Shown piece after piece: positions 7,165 to 15,139 of a stretch of 64,000 bases of DNA (positions are counted from its first letter, which is position 1; each line of letters opens with the position of its first letter). Both the position numbers and the translations under genes were made by a program. Source of the DNA: Enterocloster bolteae (GTDB lineage: Bacteria; Bacillota; Clostridia; Lachnospirales; Lachnospiraceae); contig JAETNT010000003.1 of the NCBI GenBank assembly GCA_021772025.1, positions 114,670 through 178,669 on the forward strand, given 5' to 3'. Under the pieces are notes generated by a model. It was not told where the DNA came from. It did no database searches and saw nothing but the letters and a program-made list of their open reading frames with translations.

Positions 7165-9639
7165 ATGATAGAACGTTTTACTGCTAAGGCCAGAGAGGCT
7201 ATCGGCCTGGCTGTGGATGCAGCCAGAGAGTTGGGGCACAGCTATGTGGGCACCGAACACCTGCTTTTGGGACTTCTCAGAGAGGGGAGCGGAGTAGCAG
7301 CCAGAGTATTAATGGAAAACGGTGTGGACGAGAAAAAGGTGTTAAGCCTTATAAGTCAGCTGATTACTCCTGACAATGCCATCGGTTTGGCGGAACAAGG
7401 CACCTACACCCCCAGCGCCACCCGGGTTTTGGAAAACAGCTATCGGGAGGCTATTCGGTTCAAGGCCCCTCTTATCGGTACGGAACATCTGCTTTTGTCT
7501 TTAATCCGTGAGGGAGACTGCGTGGCTTCCCGCCTGTTAAATACTATGGGCATTAGCGCTCAGAAACTGAATGTAGATCTTCTGGTGGCTATGGGAGAGG
7601 ATGCTCCTCAGACAGCCAGGGAGGATGCCATGAGCGGAAGAACATCCAGAGGGAAAAAGGAGACCCCTACCCTGGATGCCTACAGCAGAGATTTAACTGC
7701 CCTTGCAAGAGACGGGAAACTGGATCCGGTAATCGGCCGCCAAGGAGAGATGCAGAGAGTGGTTCAAATTTTAAGCCGCCGTACTAAAAATAATCCCTGC
7801 CTCATTGGAGAACCCGGTGTGGGAAAAACGGCGGTGGTAGAAGGTCTGGCCCAGCTGATTGCTTCAGGAGATGTGCCGGAAACTATTGCAGATAAGAGAG
7901 TTATGACTCTGGATCTTTCCGGTATGGTTGCCGGCTCCAAATACCGGGGAGAATTTGAAGAGAGAATCAAGCGGGTAATCTCCGAGGTGACAAGCGACGG
8001 AGGCGTTCTCCTTTTTATTGACGAAATACACACGATTATCGGAGCCGGAGGAGCAGAGGGTGCTTTGGATGCTTCCAACATTTTAAAGCCCTCTCTGGCG
8101 AGAGGAGAATTGCAGCTTATCGGTGCTACCACTGTGGAGGAATACCGTAAATATATTGAAAAGGACTCTGCCTTAGAGCGCCGGTTCCAGCCCGTTACAG
8201 TGGAAGAGCCTACAGAGACCGAAGCTGTGGAAATTCTAAGAGGACTAAAAGGCCGCTACGAGAGCCATCACAAGGTAACCATTACCGATGAGGCTCTGGA
8301 GGCCTCGGTTAAGCTTTCCGCCCGATATATCAACGACAGATTCCTTCCGGATAAGGCCATCGATCTAATTGATGAAGCAGCTTCCAAAGTACGTCTGGCC
8401 GGCTTTGCCGAGCCGCCGGAGATTAAAGATCTGGAAGAAGAGATTAATGCTCTGGAAAAGCAAAAAGAAAATGCAATCCGTACCGAAGCCTACGAAAAAG
8501 CTGGAGAGATTAAGAAAAAACAGGAAAAGAAAAGGGAAAAAATAGAAAAGATCCGCGGAAAGTGGGAGAAGGAGAGAAACAGCCGTCCCAGAATTGTGGA
8601 TGAAAACGAAATCGCGGATGTAGTGGCCGAGTGGACTAAGATTCCGGTGCGTAAACTGGAGGAAGAAGAGTCGGAGCGCTTAAAAAAGTTAGAATCTATT
8701 CTTCATGAGCGGGTAGTAGGACAGGAGGAGGCTGTGGCGGCGGTATCCAAGGCCATCAGAAGGGGCCGGGTAGGCTTAAAAGATCCAAAGAGGCCTATTG
8801 GTTCTTTCCTGTTTTTAGGCCCTACAGGCGTGGGAAAAACAGAATTATGCAAGGCCCTTGCGGAGGCCATGTTCGGCACAGAAAATGCTTTGATCCGGGT
8901 AGATATGTCCGAGTATATGGAAAAGCACAGCGTATCGAAGATGATTGGTTCCCCTCCAGGCTATGTAGGCTATGAGGAAGGCGGCCAGCTAAGCGAAAAG
9001 GTCCGCAGAAATCCCTACTCTGTGATCCTTTTTGATGAAGTGGAAAAGGCGCACCCGGATGTATTCAATATCCTGCTTCAGGTTCTGGACGACGGACATA
9101 TTACGGATGCTCAGGGAAGAAAAATTGATTTTAAAAATACCATTTTAATTATGACCTCCAATGCGGGAGCAGAAAATATTATCTCTCCCAAACGGCTGGG
9201 GTTTGCTTCCGCTAATGACGAAAAGGAAAATTATGCATTCATGAAGGGGAGGGTCATGGATGAAGTAAAGCGTCTGTTTAAACCGGAATTTTTAAACCGG
9301 ATCGACGACATTATCGTATTCCACCAGCTTAATAAAGACCATATGAAGGAAATCGTCTCTATTATGCTAAAATCCATTGTGAAGCGCGCTAAAGAGCAGA
9401 TGGCCATTGGACTGGAGGTTACTGCTCAGGCAAAGGAACTTCTGGTAGAGAAAGGTTATGATGAAAAATATGGAGCACGCCCCCTGCGCCGTACCATTCA
9501 GAATCTGTTGGAGGACAAACTGGCCGAAGCAGTTTTAGACGGCACCGTAAAAGTTGGCGATGAGGTAGAGGTAATTTCCCAAGGGGAAAGCCTTGGATTT
9601 TCTGCAAAGGATATGACACAAACCGCTAGAAATTTATAA
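7165..9639 (+). CDS. clpC: ClpC AAA+ unfoldase
   Basis: 824 residues from ATG 7165, with CAGGAGGACAAAA upstream; the open frame extends further up but only through mcsB. Domains: Clp N-terminal repeats (1-150), first AAA+ module with Walker A GEPGVGKT (215-222), a middle region with a UVR motif (about 428-463) that docks McsA/MecA-type adaptors, and a second AAA+ module with Walker A GPTGVGKT (552-559). A C-terminal KRLGF loop fits ClpP binding. It unfolds substrates for ClpP in the cytoplasm. It is the last gene of the operon; clpP is not in the window. Confidence 0.96.
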   Translation: MIERFTAKAREAIGLAVDAARELGHSYVGTEHLLLGLLREGSGVAARVLMENGVDEKKVLSLISQLITPDNAIGLAEQGTYTPSATRVLENSYREAIRFKAPLIGTEHLLLSLIREGDCVASRLLNTMGISAQKLNVDLLVAMGEDAPQTAREDAMSGRTSRGKKETPTLDAYSRDLTALARDGKLDPVIGRQGEMQRVVQILSRRTKNNPCLIGEPGVGKTAVVEGLAQLIASGDVPETIADKRVMTLDLSGMVAGSKYRGEFEERIKRVISEVTSDGGVLLFIDEIHTIIGAGGAEGALDASNILKPSLARGELQLIGATTVEEYRKYIEKDSALERRFQPVTVEEPTETEAVEILRGLKGRYESHHKVTITDEALEASVKLSARYINDRFLPDKAIDLIDEAASKVRLAGFAEPPEIKDLEEEINALEKQKENAIRTEAYEKAGEIKKKQEKKREKIEKIRGKWEKERNSRPRIVDENEIADVVAEWTKIPVRKLEEEESERLKKLESILHERVVGQEEAVAAVSKAIRRGRVGLKDPKRPIGSFLFLGPTGVGKTELCKALAEAMFGTENALIRVDMSEYMEKHSVSKMIGSPPGYVGYEEGGQLSEKVRRNPYSVILFDEVEKAHPDVFNILLQVLDDGHITDAQGRKIDFKNTILIMTSNAGAENIISPKRLGFASANDEKENYAFMKGRVMDEVKRLFKPEFLNRIDDIIVFHQLNKDHMKEIVSIMLKSIVKRAKEQMAIGLEVTAQAKELLVEKGYDEKYGARPLRRTIQNLLEDKLAEAVLDGTVKVGDEVEVISQGESLGFSAKDMTQTARNL

Positions 9640-9655
9640 GGGAAAATGTTATAAT
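9627..9655 (+). promoter_or_regulatory. Extended -10 promoter before the 136-aa gene/radA
   Basis: TGTTATAAT (9647-9655) is a perfect extended -10, with TAGAAA (9627-9632) 17 bases upstream of the hexamer. It starts inside the end of clpC, so the small gene and radA can be transcribed independently of the stress operon. Confidence 0.6.
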
Positions 9656-9685
9656 GTCTCTAAAATACACTAGGAGGATGAGAGA

Positions 9686-10096
9686 ATGCCTGCAAATGAA
9701 TTAATCCGCAGCGAAGCTGACGGAAGTATTAGCTTTGGAGATTACAAATTATCGTCAAAAGGGAAATTAGATAATTTTGAACATCAGGGGGATTTATATA
9801 AAGTAAAGACTTATTCTGAGATAACTAAATTGGAGAGAAACGGCATGTTTGTCTATGAGTCTGTACCCGGGACCACAGTAGAAAATCTGAAGGTAACGGA
9901 TAAAGGCTGTACCTGTGTAGTAAAAGGAGATCGGGACGCTCAGCTTACGATTCAATTGGAAGACGACACCGATTATGAAGTTTATGTAAATGATGTGTCA
10001 GCTGGAGATATGCAGACCAATATGAGCGGTAAGCTGGTTGTCAGCGTGGAACTGGGAGAAGGTTCCGCCGCCGCTATCCGCGTGGAAAAGAGATAA
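9686..10096 (+). CDS. Conserved-looking hypothetical protein, beta-rich
   Basis: 136 residues, acidic, with alternating polar/hydrophobic strands and no signal peptide, helix-rich region or cysteine motif (only two Cys near residues 74-76). I do not recognise a characterised family. Similar small proteins next to radA in Lachnospiraceae have, as far as I recall, been labelled endosialidase, but no catalytic motif supports that name. The start follows CTAGGAGGATGAGAG, an excellent ribosome site. It lies 3 bases before radA and shares its promoter, so it should be co-expressed with the DNA-repair gene. Confidence 0.75.
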   Translation: MPANELIRSEADGSISFGDYKLSSKGKLDNFEHQGDLYKVKTYSEITKLERNGMFVYESVPGTTVENLKVTDKGCTCVVKGDRDAQLTIQLEDDTDYEVYVNDVSAGDMQTNMSGKLVVSVELGEGSAAAIRVEKR

Positions 10097-10099
10097 TAT

Positions 10100-11506
10100 A
10101 TGGCAAAAGGAAGAACAACTGCATTTTTCTGCAGAGAATGTGGATATGAGTCCGCTAAATGGATGGGTCAGTGTCCAGGCTGCAGAGAGTGGAATACCTT
10201 TGTGGAAGAACCGGTTGAGAGAAAGGAGCCGCGGGGCCTGGGCCTTGCGGCTTCCCGTGGTTTAGGAGGTTTAGGAGGACGACCCGGCAGGGAAAAAGAT
10301 TCCCATTGCCGGCCGGCTCTTTTGTCGGAAATACCGATAGAGGAAAAAGATCGGACTTCCACCGGATTTTTGGAGCTGGACAGAGTGTTGGGGGACGGCA
10401 TTGTAAGCGGCTCCCTGGTGTTGGTGGGAGGCGATCCGGGGATTGGAAAATCTACCCTTCTTCTTCAGGTCTGCCGAAGCCTGGCCGGCGGTGGGAAAAA
10501 GGTTTTATACATATCCGGCGAGGAATCCTTAAAGCAGATTAAACTTCGGGCAAACCGGATTGGAGAGATAACCGGCCAGTTAAAGTTTCTGTGTGAGACG
10601 AACCTGGAACTTATTGAAAGAATCATAGGGGAAGAGAAACCGGAAATCGTGGTGATCGACTCTATTCAAACTATGTTTCGGGAGGAGGTGGCCTCCGCGC
10701 CGGGAAGCGTGAGCCAAGTAAGAGAGTCAACCAACCTTCTGATGCAGATTGCAAAGGGATTTGGCATTACGATTTTTATCGTAGGCCATGTGACCAAAGA
10801 GGGAGTGGTAGCAGGCCCCAGGATATTAGAACATATGGTGGATACGGTACTTTACTTTGAAGGAGATCGCTACGCCTCCTATCGGATTCTTAGAGGGGTG
10901 AAAAATCGTTTTGGCTCTACCAATGAAATAGGCGTGTTTGAGATGAGGGAGGAAGGGCTCGCGGAGGTGGAAAATCCTTCCGAATATATGCTGTCGGGAC
11001 GTCCAAAAGATGCCTCCGGGGCTGTCGTGGCTTGTTCTTTAGAAGGCACCAGGCCCATTCTTTTAGAGGTTCAGGCCCTGGTGACAGAGACCAGCTTCGG
11101 TATGCCCAGACGGACTGCAGCCGGTACGGATTACAACCGGGTAAACCTTCTTATGGCCGTTTTAGAAAAACGTTGCCGTTATGATCTGGCCAGATTTGAT
11201 GCTTATGTAAATATTGCCGGGGGCATCCGTATGAATGAACCGGCCCTGGATCTTGCTATTGTGATGGCATTAATCTCCAGCTATAAAGATCGGCCCGTAG
11301 ATCCAGGATGGATTCTTTTCGGAGAGGTAGGGCTTTCCGGAGAAGTCCGGGCTGTGTCTATGGCAGAGCAGAGAGTAAATGAGGCCATAAAATTAGGCTT
11401 TACCACCTGTATATTGCCAAAAACTTCGCTGGAAAAGCTGAAATCCCGGGATAAAATCCGTCTGATAGGGGTCAGTAATGTAAAAGAGGCAATTGCTCTG
11501 CTGTGA
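10100..11506 (+). CDS. radA: RadA/Sms DNA repair ATPase
   Basis: 468 residues. An N-terminal C4 zinc finger (Cys11, 14, 25, 28), a RecA-like ATPase with Walker A GGDPGIGKST (110-119), the RadA-specific KNRFG motif (269-273) and a C-terminal Lon-protease-like domain are all present. RadA acts as a branch-migration helicase in recombinational repair. The ribosome site before ATG 10100 is weak (AAAAGAGA), which suggests coupling to the small gene 3 bases upstream. Confidence 0.95.
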   Translation: MAKGRTTAFFCRECGYESAKWMGQCPGCREWNTFVEEPVERKEPRGLGLAASRGLGGLGGRPGREKDSHCRPALLSEIPIEEKDRTSTGFLELDRVLGDGIVSGSLVLVGGDPGIGKSTLLLQVCRSLAGGGKKVLYISGEESLKQIKLRANRIGEITGQLKFLCETNLELIERIIGEEKPEIVVIDSIQTMFREEVASAPGSVSQVRESTNLLMQIAKGFGITIFIVGHVTKEGVVAGPRILEHMVDTVLYFEGDRYASYRILRGVKNRFGSTNEIGVFEMREEGLAEVENPSEYMLSGRPKDASGAVVACSLEGTRPILLEVQALVTETSFGMPRRTAAGTDYNRVNLLMAVLEKRCRYDLARFDAYVNIAGGIRMNEPALDLAIVMALISSYKDRPVDPGWILFGEVGLSGEVRAVSMAEQRVNEAIKLGFTTCILPKTSLEKLKSRDKIRLIGVSNVKEAIALL

Positions 11507-11546
11507 CAGCAGACGCCGTTGCCTCTTTGCAAATCTTTGCTAGAAA

Positions 11547-11578
11547 AAATCCCGAAGTTCAAAAGAACTTCGGGATTT
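11547..11578. terminator. Bidirectional rho-independent terminator (radA / tRNA-Trp)
   Basis: A 14-base perfect stem, AAATCCCGAAGTTC with GAACTTCGGGATTT, and an AAAA loop. The A-rich left flank and T-rich right arm let it serve radA on the + strand and the tRNA on the - strand. Confidence 0.85.
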
Positions 11579-11621
11579 CCCCTCACACTTTTCCACACTT
11601 ATAATTTCTTCCCAAAGGAAA

Positions 11622-11692
11622 CAGGGGAAGAGGGGCTCGAACCCCCATCTACGGTTTTGGAGACCGCTGCTCTACCATTGAACTATTCCCCT
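11622..11692 (-). tRNA. tRNA-Trp (anticodon CCA)
   Basis: 71 bases on the minus strand. The acceptor stem AGGGGAA/TTCCCCT is fully paired, the D arm contains TTCAATGGTAGAGC, and the anticodon arm GCGGT-CTCCAAA-ACCGT places CCA at positions 34-36. The T arm GGGGG-TTCGAGC-CCCTC is standard. The discriminator base is G and the CCA tail is not encoded. Confidence 0.96.
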
Positions 11693-11740
11693 TCAGCATT
11701 CTGTAACAATTCTTACTCAATTCTTACTTCGTGCTTGATT

Positions 11741-11769
11741 ATAATACCACATTATGAGAAAAGTGTCAA
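11741..11769 (-). promoter_or_regulatory. Promoter of tRNA-Trp
   Basis: On the minus strand: TTGACA (11764-11769, perfect), 17 bases, TATTAT (11741-11746). It ends about 50 bases upstream of the mature tRNA 5' end. Confidence 0.8.
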
Positions 11770-11922
11770 TGATTATTTTTCAAGTTTTTTGGATAATTTA
11801 GCAAATTTAAAAGAAAGAAGAAGAATTGTACAGAAAAAATGCATTAGTTTTGACAAAAGTGAAAAGTATACAAAGAAAACATATAAAGGAAAACAAAACC
11901 GTACAGAATGACGAAATATCAG

Positions 11923-11951
11923 TTGAAAAGAATCGCCCCCTTTGCTATAAT
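11923..11951 (+). promoter_or_regulatory. Promoter of the phosphofructokinase gene
   Basis: TTGAAA (11923-11928), 17 bases, TATAAT (11946-11951), a near-consensus sigma-A promoter 35 bases before the start codon. Confidence 0.85.
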
Positions 11952-11986
11952 AAGAAGGAAGTTTTAACGATAAGGGGAGATTTGCT

Positions 11987-13228
11987 ATGGCATCAAAAAA
12001 GAGAAATATTATTGTAGGACAATCTGGAGGTCCCACCTCTGTCATTAATTCCAGTCTGGCAGGAGTATATAAAACTGCCAAGGAGAGAGGCTTTCACAAG
12101 GTTTACGGCATGCTTCACGGAATCCAAGGCCTGCTAGATGAGCAGTATGTGGATTTATCCACCCAAATCCATTCTGATATGGATATTGAGCTGCTAAAAA
12201 GGACTCCTTCCGCATTTTTAGGCTCCTGCCGCTATAAGCTGCCGGAGATTCATACCAATCCAGAGGTTTATGAGAAGATTTTTTCGATTTTAGACAAATT
12301 GAACATTGAAGTATTTATTTATATTGGTGGAAACGATTCCATGGATACAATTAAAAAGCTGTCTGATTATGCCATTGTAAAGGGATATACTCAAAAATTC
12401 TTAGGTGTTCCCAAGACCATTGATAATGATTTGGCCTTGACTGACCACACTCCCGGCTTTGGCAGCGCCGCCAAGTATATCGGTGCCTCTACCAAAGAAA
12501 TTATTCGGGATGCTTTAGGCCTTACCTATAAGAAGAGTATGATTACCATTATTGAAATAATGGGCCGCAACGCAGGCTGGCTTACCGGCGCTACTGCACT
12601 GGCCAAAACGGAGGAATGTGAAGGACCAGATCTGATTTACCTTCCCGAGGTTCCCTTTGATTTGGATAAGTGCTTAAAAAAGGTTCAGGATCTATTAAAG
12701 AGAAAAAGCTCTATTGTCATTGCCGTTTCTGAGGGAATCCGGCTGGCAGACGGCCGCTATGTATGTGAACTGTCCGGCGGCGGAGAGTACGTGGATGCTT
12801 TCGGCCATAAGCAGCTTCAGGGTACTGCTGCATATCTGGCAAGCTTTATGGGCGCTGAGATTGGCTGCAAGACCAGAAGCGTAGAGTTTTCCACCCTTCA
12901 GAGAAGCGCTTCTCATATGGCTTCCAGAGTAGATGTCAATGAGGCTTTTATGGTAGGCGGTGCTGCAGTGAAAGCGGCGGATGAAGGAGATACCGGCAAG
13001 ATGGTAGTAATCGATAGGATTGCGGATGACCCTTATATGAGTGCAGCAGGCATTTATGATGTCCATCGTATAGCTAACAATGAAAAGTTGGTTCCAAGAA
13101 ATTGGATTAATAAAGAAGGTAATTATGTGACAGAAGAGTTTATTAATTATATTGAACCTCTGATTCAAGGCGATTATCAGCCCTTTATGGTAAACGGACT
13201 TCCTCAGCATTTAGTTTTAAAGCGATAA
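11987..13228 (+). CDS. 6-phosphofructokinase, pyrophosphate-dependent type
   Basis: 413 residues, PfkA superfamily. It phosphorylates fructose 6-phosphate in glycolysis. The donor-selecting residues point to PPi rather than ATP: the motif that is GGDGS in ATP enzymes reads GGNDS (114-118, Asp117), and PGTIDND reads PKTIDND (142-148, Lys143). The Asp/Lys pair is characteristic of PPi-PFKs and makes the step reversible. The substrate motif MGRNAGWLTG is present. It is monocistronic, with its own strong promoter, AAGGGGAGA as ribosome site and a terminator. Confidence 0.9.
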   Translation: MASKKRNIIVGQSGGPTSVINSSLAGVYKTAKERGFHKVYGMLHGIQGLLDEQYVDLSTQIHSDMDIELLKRTPSAFLGSCRYKLPEIHTNPEVYEKIFSILDKLNIEVFIYIGGNDSMDTIKKLSDYAIVKGYTQKFLGVPKTIDNDLALTDHTPGFGSAAKYIGASTKEIIRDALGLTYKKSMITIIEIMGRNAGWLTGATALAKTEECEGPDLIYLPEVPFDLDKCLKKVQDLLKRKSSIVIAVSEGIRLADGRYVCELSGGGEYVDAFGHKQLQGTAAYLASFMGAEIGCKTRSVEFSTLQRSASHMASRVDVNEAFMVGGAAVKAADEGDTGKMVVIDRIADDPYMSAAGIYDVHRIANNEKLVPRNWINKEGNYVTEEFINYIEPLIQGDYQPFMVNGLPQHLVLKR

Positions 13229-13250
13229 CTTGAGCGATTTGTAAAAAATC

Positions 13251-13301
13251 CGGTTCCCCTTTCATGCGAAATCAATAAAATATAAAAGGGGAACCGTTTT
13301 T
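13251..13301 (+). terminator. Rho-independent terminator after phosphofructokinase
   Basis: CGGTTCCCCTTT (13251-13262) pairs perfectly with AAAGGGGAACCG (13285-13296), a 12-base stem with a 22-base loop, followed by TTTTT. Confidence 0.85.
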
Positions 13302-13407
13302 GTGTCGGAAAATCTGTGTGAATTATGCAAAAAAGAAAAGGGAAATAGCCCAAAATAACCGGTAAAACCTATAAAATGTAAGCCCTTACAGCCTTAAAAT
13401 TCAATAT

Positions 13408-13436
13408 TTGACAATTTGTGGAAGCCGTGATATATA
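13408..13436 (+). promoter_or_regulatory. Promoter of the HPr-like gene
   Basis: TTGACA (13408-13413), 17 bases, TATATA (13431-13436). A 14-base near-palindrome TGTAAG-CC-CTTACA lies at 13377-13390, 17 bases upstream of the -35, and could be an activator or repressor site. Confidence 0.75.
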
Positions 13437-13488
13437 TATTTTAACACAAAACACTTTTAATTTTTATAGTTCAAAGGAGATTAAAATT

Positions 13489-13728
13489 ATGAAACAGAAA
13501 AAGATTATGCTGCCGTCTATTGCGGCTGCCAAGAAATTTGTTCAGGAAGCAGAAAAATGCGACTTTGACATCAATGTATTTTACAATCGTATTATAATTG
13601 ATGCAAAATCCCTGTTAGGCGTTTTAAGTCTGGATTTAACCAGAGTATTAACAGTAGAATACAACGGTGAAGACGAGGCTTTTGAAGAGTTTCTAGAAAC
13701 TATGGAAAAGCATGTGGCAGTAGCATAG
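13489..13728 (+). CDS. HPr-like protein lacking the phosphorylatable histidine (Crh-like)
   Basis: 79 residues from ATG 13489, with CAAAGGAGATTAAAATT upstream. The size and the KSLLGVLSLDL block (residues 40-50) match HPr, the phosphocarrier of the sugar PTS. Ser41 aligns with regulatory Ser46 of HPr (motif KSIMGVMSL). The active-site block GIHARPAT is replaced by LPSIAAAK, so no His15 exists and PTS phosphotransfer is not expected. Bacillus Crh has the same pattern (Gln15, Ser46 kept) and acts only as a CcpA co-regulator. Inference: a regulatory HPr paralogue. It is monocistronic with its own promoter and terminator. Confidence 0.72.
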   Translation: MKQKKIMLPSIAAAKKFVQEAEKCDFDINVFYNRIIIDAKSLLGVLSLDLTRVLTVEYNGEDEAFEEFLETMEKHVAVA

Positions 13729-13744
13729 GAAAATAATTAAAAGA

Positions 13745-13796
13745 GAGAGGCTGTGAAAAAACAGACATCGAAAAATGTCGGCTTTCACAGCCTCTC
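13745..13796 (+). terminator. Rho-independent terminator after HPr-like gene
   Basis: GAGAGGCTGTGAAA (13745-13758) pairs perfectly with TTTCACAGCCTCTC (13783-13796), and a small GACAT/ATGTC hairpin sits inside the loop. Confidence 0.75.
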
Positions 13797-13890
13797 AAAT
13801 TATAAAGAAATTCAATTCGAAAGACTGATAAGCAGTAGCTTTTATGATTTAGCCATAGCCTATCAGTCAGTGCATGTCAACTATTGAAAA

Positions 13891-13916
13891 CCACCGTGTA
13901 CCGGACGGTACAATGG
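13891..13916 (-). terminator. Probable terminator of lexA
   Basis: On the minus strand CCATTGTACCG and CGGTACACGGTGG form a stem of about 11 pairs around TC, followed by TTTTC, ten bases after the lexA stop. A second imperfect hairpin (GACTGATA 13823-13830 with TATCAGTC 13861-13868) follows. Confidence 0.55.
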
Positions 13917-13925
13917 CCTGCATAT

Positions 13926-14543
13926 CTAATTCATAATCCGCATAAGCCCTACAACTTTCCCTAATATTTGAACTTCGTTGCAGATAATAGGATCCATAAA
14001 TTCATTTTCCGGCTGAAGTCGGTAATGATTATCTTCTTTATAGAAACGCTTTACTGTAGCGGAATCCTCTAATAGCGCAACCACAATATCTCCGTTATCA
14101 GCATGGGATTGCTGAGCCACAAGAATATGATCTCCATTATAGATCCCGGCATTGATCATGCTTTCTCCCTTTACCTTCAGCATAAAAATTTCCGCATTGG
14201 GAAGTACATCCACTGGTATAGGAAAATAGTTCTCAATATTCTCTTGGGCAAGAAGCGGCTGCCCGGCAGCAATAGAGCCAAGAATCGGAACATTGACAAC
14301 TTCTCGTCTGGTAAGATTAAAGCAATCATCCAAAATTTCAATAGCGCGTGGTTTCGTCGGATCTCTGCGGATATATCCATTTTCCTCTAAAGTTTCCAAA
14401 TGGGAGTGGACAGAAGATGTGGATTTTAAATGAACCGCTTCGCAAATTTCACGGACTGCCGGCGGATATCCTTTTTTTAAAATCGTTTCTTTAATATATT
14501 CTAAAATTTCCTGCTGCTTTGCAGTAATTTTTCCATTTGGCAT
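13926..14543 (-). CDS. lexA: LexA SOS repressor
   Basis: 205 residues from the ATG at 14543, preceded by AAGGAGGTC; the frame stays open upstream but lacks a ribosome site. An N-terminal winged helix (1-70) binds SOS boxes. The C-terminal S24 domain contains the self-cleavage bond Ala93-Gly94 (IAAGQP), nucleophile Ser128 (GESM) and Lys165 (ATVKRF). It cleaves itself when RecA filaments form. It is transcribed divergently from the YneA-like gene, as in Bacillus, and an SOS box overlaps its own -35 region, so it is autoregulated. Confidence 0.96.
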   Translation of the reverse strand: MPNGKITAKQQEILEYIKETILKKGYPPAVREICEAVHLKSTSSVHSHLETLEENGYIRRDPTKPRAIEILDDCFNLTRREVVNVPILGSIAAGQPLLAQENIENYFPIPVDVLPNAEIFMLKVKGESMINAGIYNGDHILVAQQSHADNGDIVVALLEDSATVKRFYKEDNHYRLQPENEFMDPIICNEVQILGKVVGLMRIMN

Positions 14544-14584
14544 ATAGACCTCCTTAATTGTGGCAAAATACTTGTTTTGGTATA

Positions 14585-14623
14585 ATACTATCACATTTAG
14601 TAAAAAAGTGCAAACATTTGTTT
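14585..14623 (-). promoter_or_regulatory. lexA promoter with overlapping SOS box
   Basis: Minus strand: TTGCAC (14608-14613), 17 bases, TAGTAT (14585-14590). The LexA-type palindrome AAACAAATGTTT (14612-14623), a relaxed match to GAAC-N4-GTTC, overlaps the -35. Confidence 0.7.
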
Positions 14624-14640
14624 GTGTTTTTAAAAAGTTA

Positions 14641-14695
14641 TTGACAAACATATGTTCTTGTAGTATAGTATAAGCATAAAAAAGAACATATGTTC
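14641..14695 (+). promoter_or_regulatory. Promoter of the YneA-like gene with two SOS boxes
   Basis: TTGACA (14641-14646), 17 bases, TATAGT (14664-14669). Box 1, AAACATATGTTC (14646-14657), lies in the spacer right after the -35. Box 2, GAACATATGTTC (14684-14695), is a perfect 12-base palindrome just downstream of the start of transcription. LexA bound to either would block the promoter. Confidence 0.85.
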
Positions 14696-14741
14696 AAGCA
14701 AGGCGGATATTTTGTTTTTAAGTTAAAAAGGGGAGAAGAGT

Positions 14742-15050
14742 ATGACCAAACGTAAGCGAAAACTATTATTGTGGGCAGCGGCATTTATAATCAGTCTAAA
14801 CCTGCTGGGATTTATTAAGCTGAACATTTTAGCAAGGGAGCCAAATGATTGTACTTATACACGATATTATAAAAGCATTATCATTCATGAAGGGGACAGC
14901 CTTTGGAAACTGGCAGAAAAATATTGCCCTTATGAACTTTTGACTACAGAAGAATATGTGTATGAACTAAAACAAATCAATGGACTTACAGAAGATACGA
15001 TTCATACCGGTCGTTATCTAACCATCGTTTATTTTGAGCCGTCTTCTTAG
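14742..15050 (+). CDS. YneA-like SOS-induced cell division inhibitor (LysM protein)
   Basis: 102 residues. A basic N-terminus and one membrane segment (about 8-26) are followed by an extracellular LysM domain (about 45-97, IIIHEGDSLWKLAEKY). This is the architecture of Bacillus YneA, which blocks division after DNA damage, and the position divergent from lexA is the same. Two SOS boxes in its promoter support damage-induced expression. The start follows AAAAGGGGAGAAGAGT. The family has low sequence conservation, so the call rests on architecture, context and regulation. Confidence 0.8.
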   Translation: MTKRKRKLLLWAAAFIISLNLLGFIKLNILAREPNDCTYTRYYKSIIIHEGDSLWKLAEKYCPYELLTTEEYVYELKQINGLTEDTIHTGRYLTIVYFEPSS

Positions 15051-15069
15051 AGCTTTTTAATGAAAGCAA

Positions 15070-15108
15070 AGGTCCAGCTGAGTTTATACTGCAAACTCAG
15101 CTGGACCT
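15070..15108. terminator. Bidirectional terminator (YneA-like / PH-domain gene)
   Basis: A 16-base perfect stem, AGGTCCAGCTGAGTTT (15070-15085) with AAACTCAGCTGGACCT (15093-15108), and a 7-base loop between two convergent genes. Confidence 0.85.
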
Positions 15109-15139
15109 AAAATATAAATTTTGTTTATAGATTTTCTTA

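Larger units (their letters stand above)
11507..11986. other. 480-base intergenic region with terminator, tRNA and promoters
   Basis: This is the longest stretch without a protein gene. It holds a shared terminator, tRNA-Trp on the minus strand with its promoter, and the phosphofructokinase promoter, each listed separately. The AT-rich stretch 11770-11922 between the two divergent promoters shows no gene, strong hairpin or repeat that I can support. Confidence 0.7.

Noticed and set aside
11773..12081. Open frames on both strands in the AT-rich region before phosphofructokinase
   Set aside because: They are low-complexity Lys/Asn/Phe frames that cross promoter elements and the start of the kinase gene, with no ribosome site.
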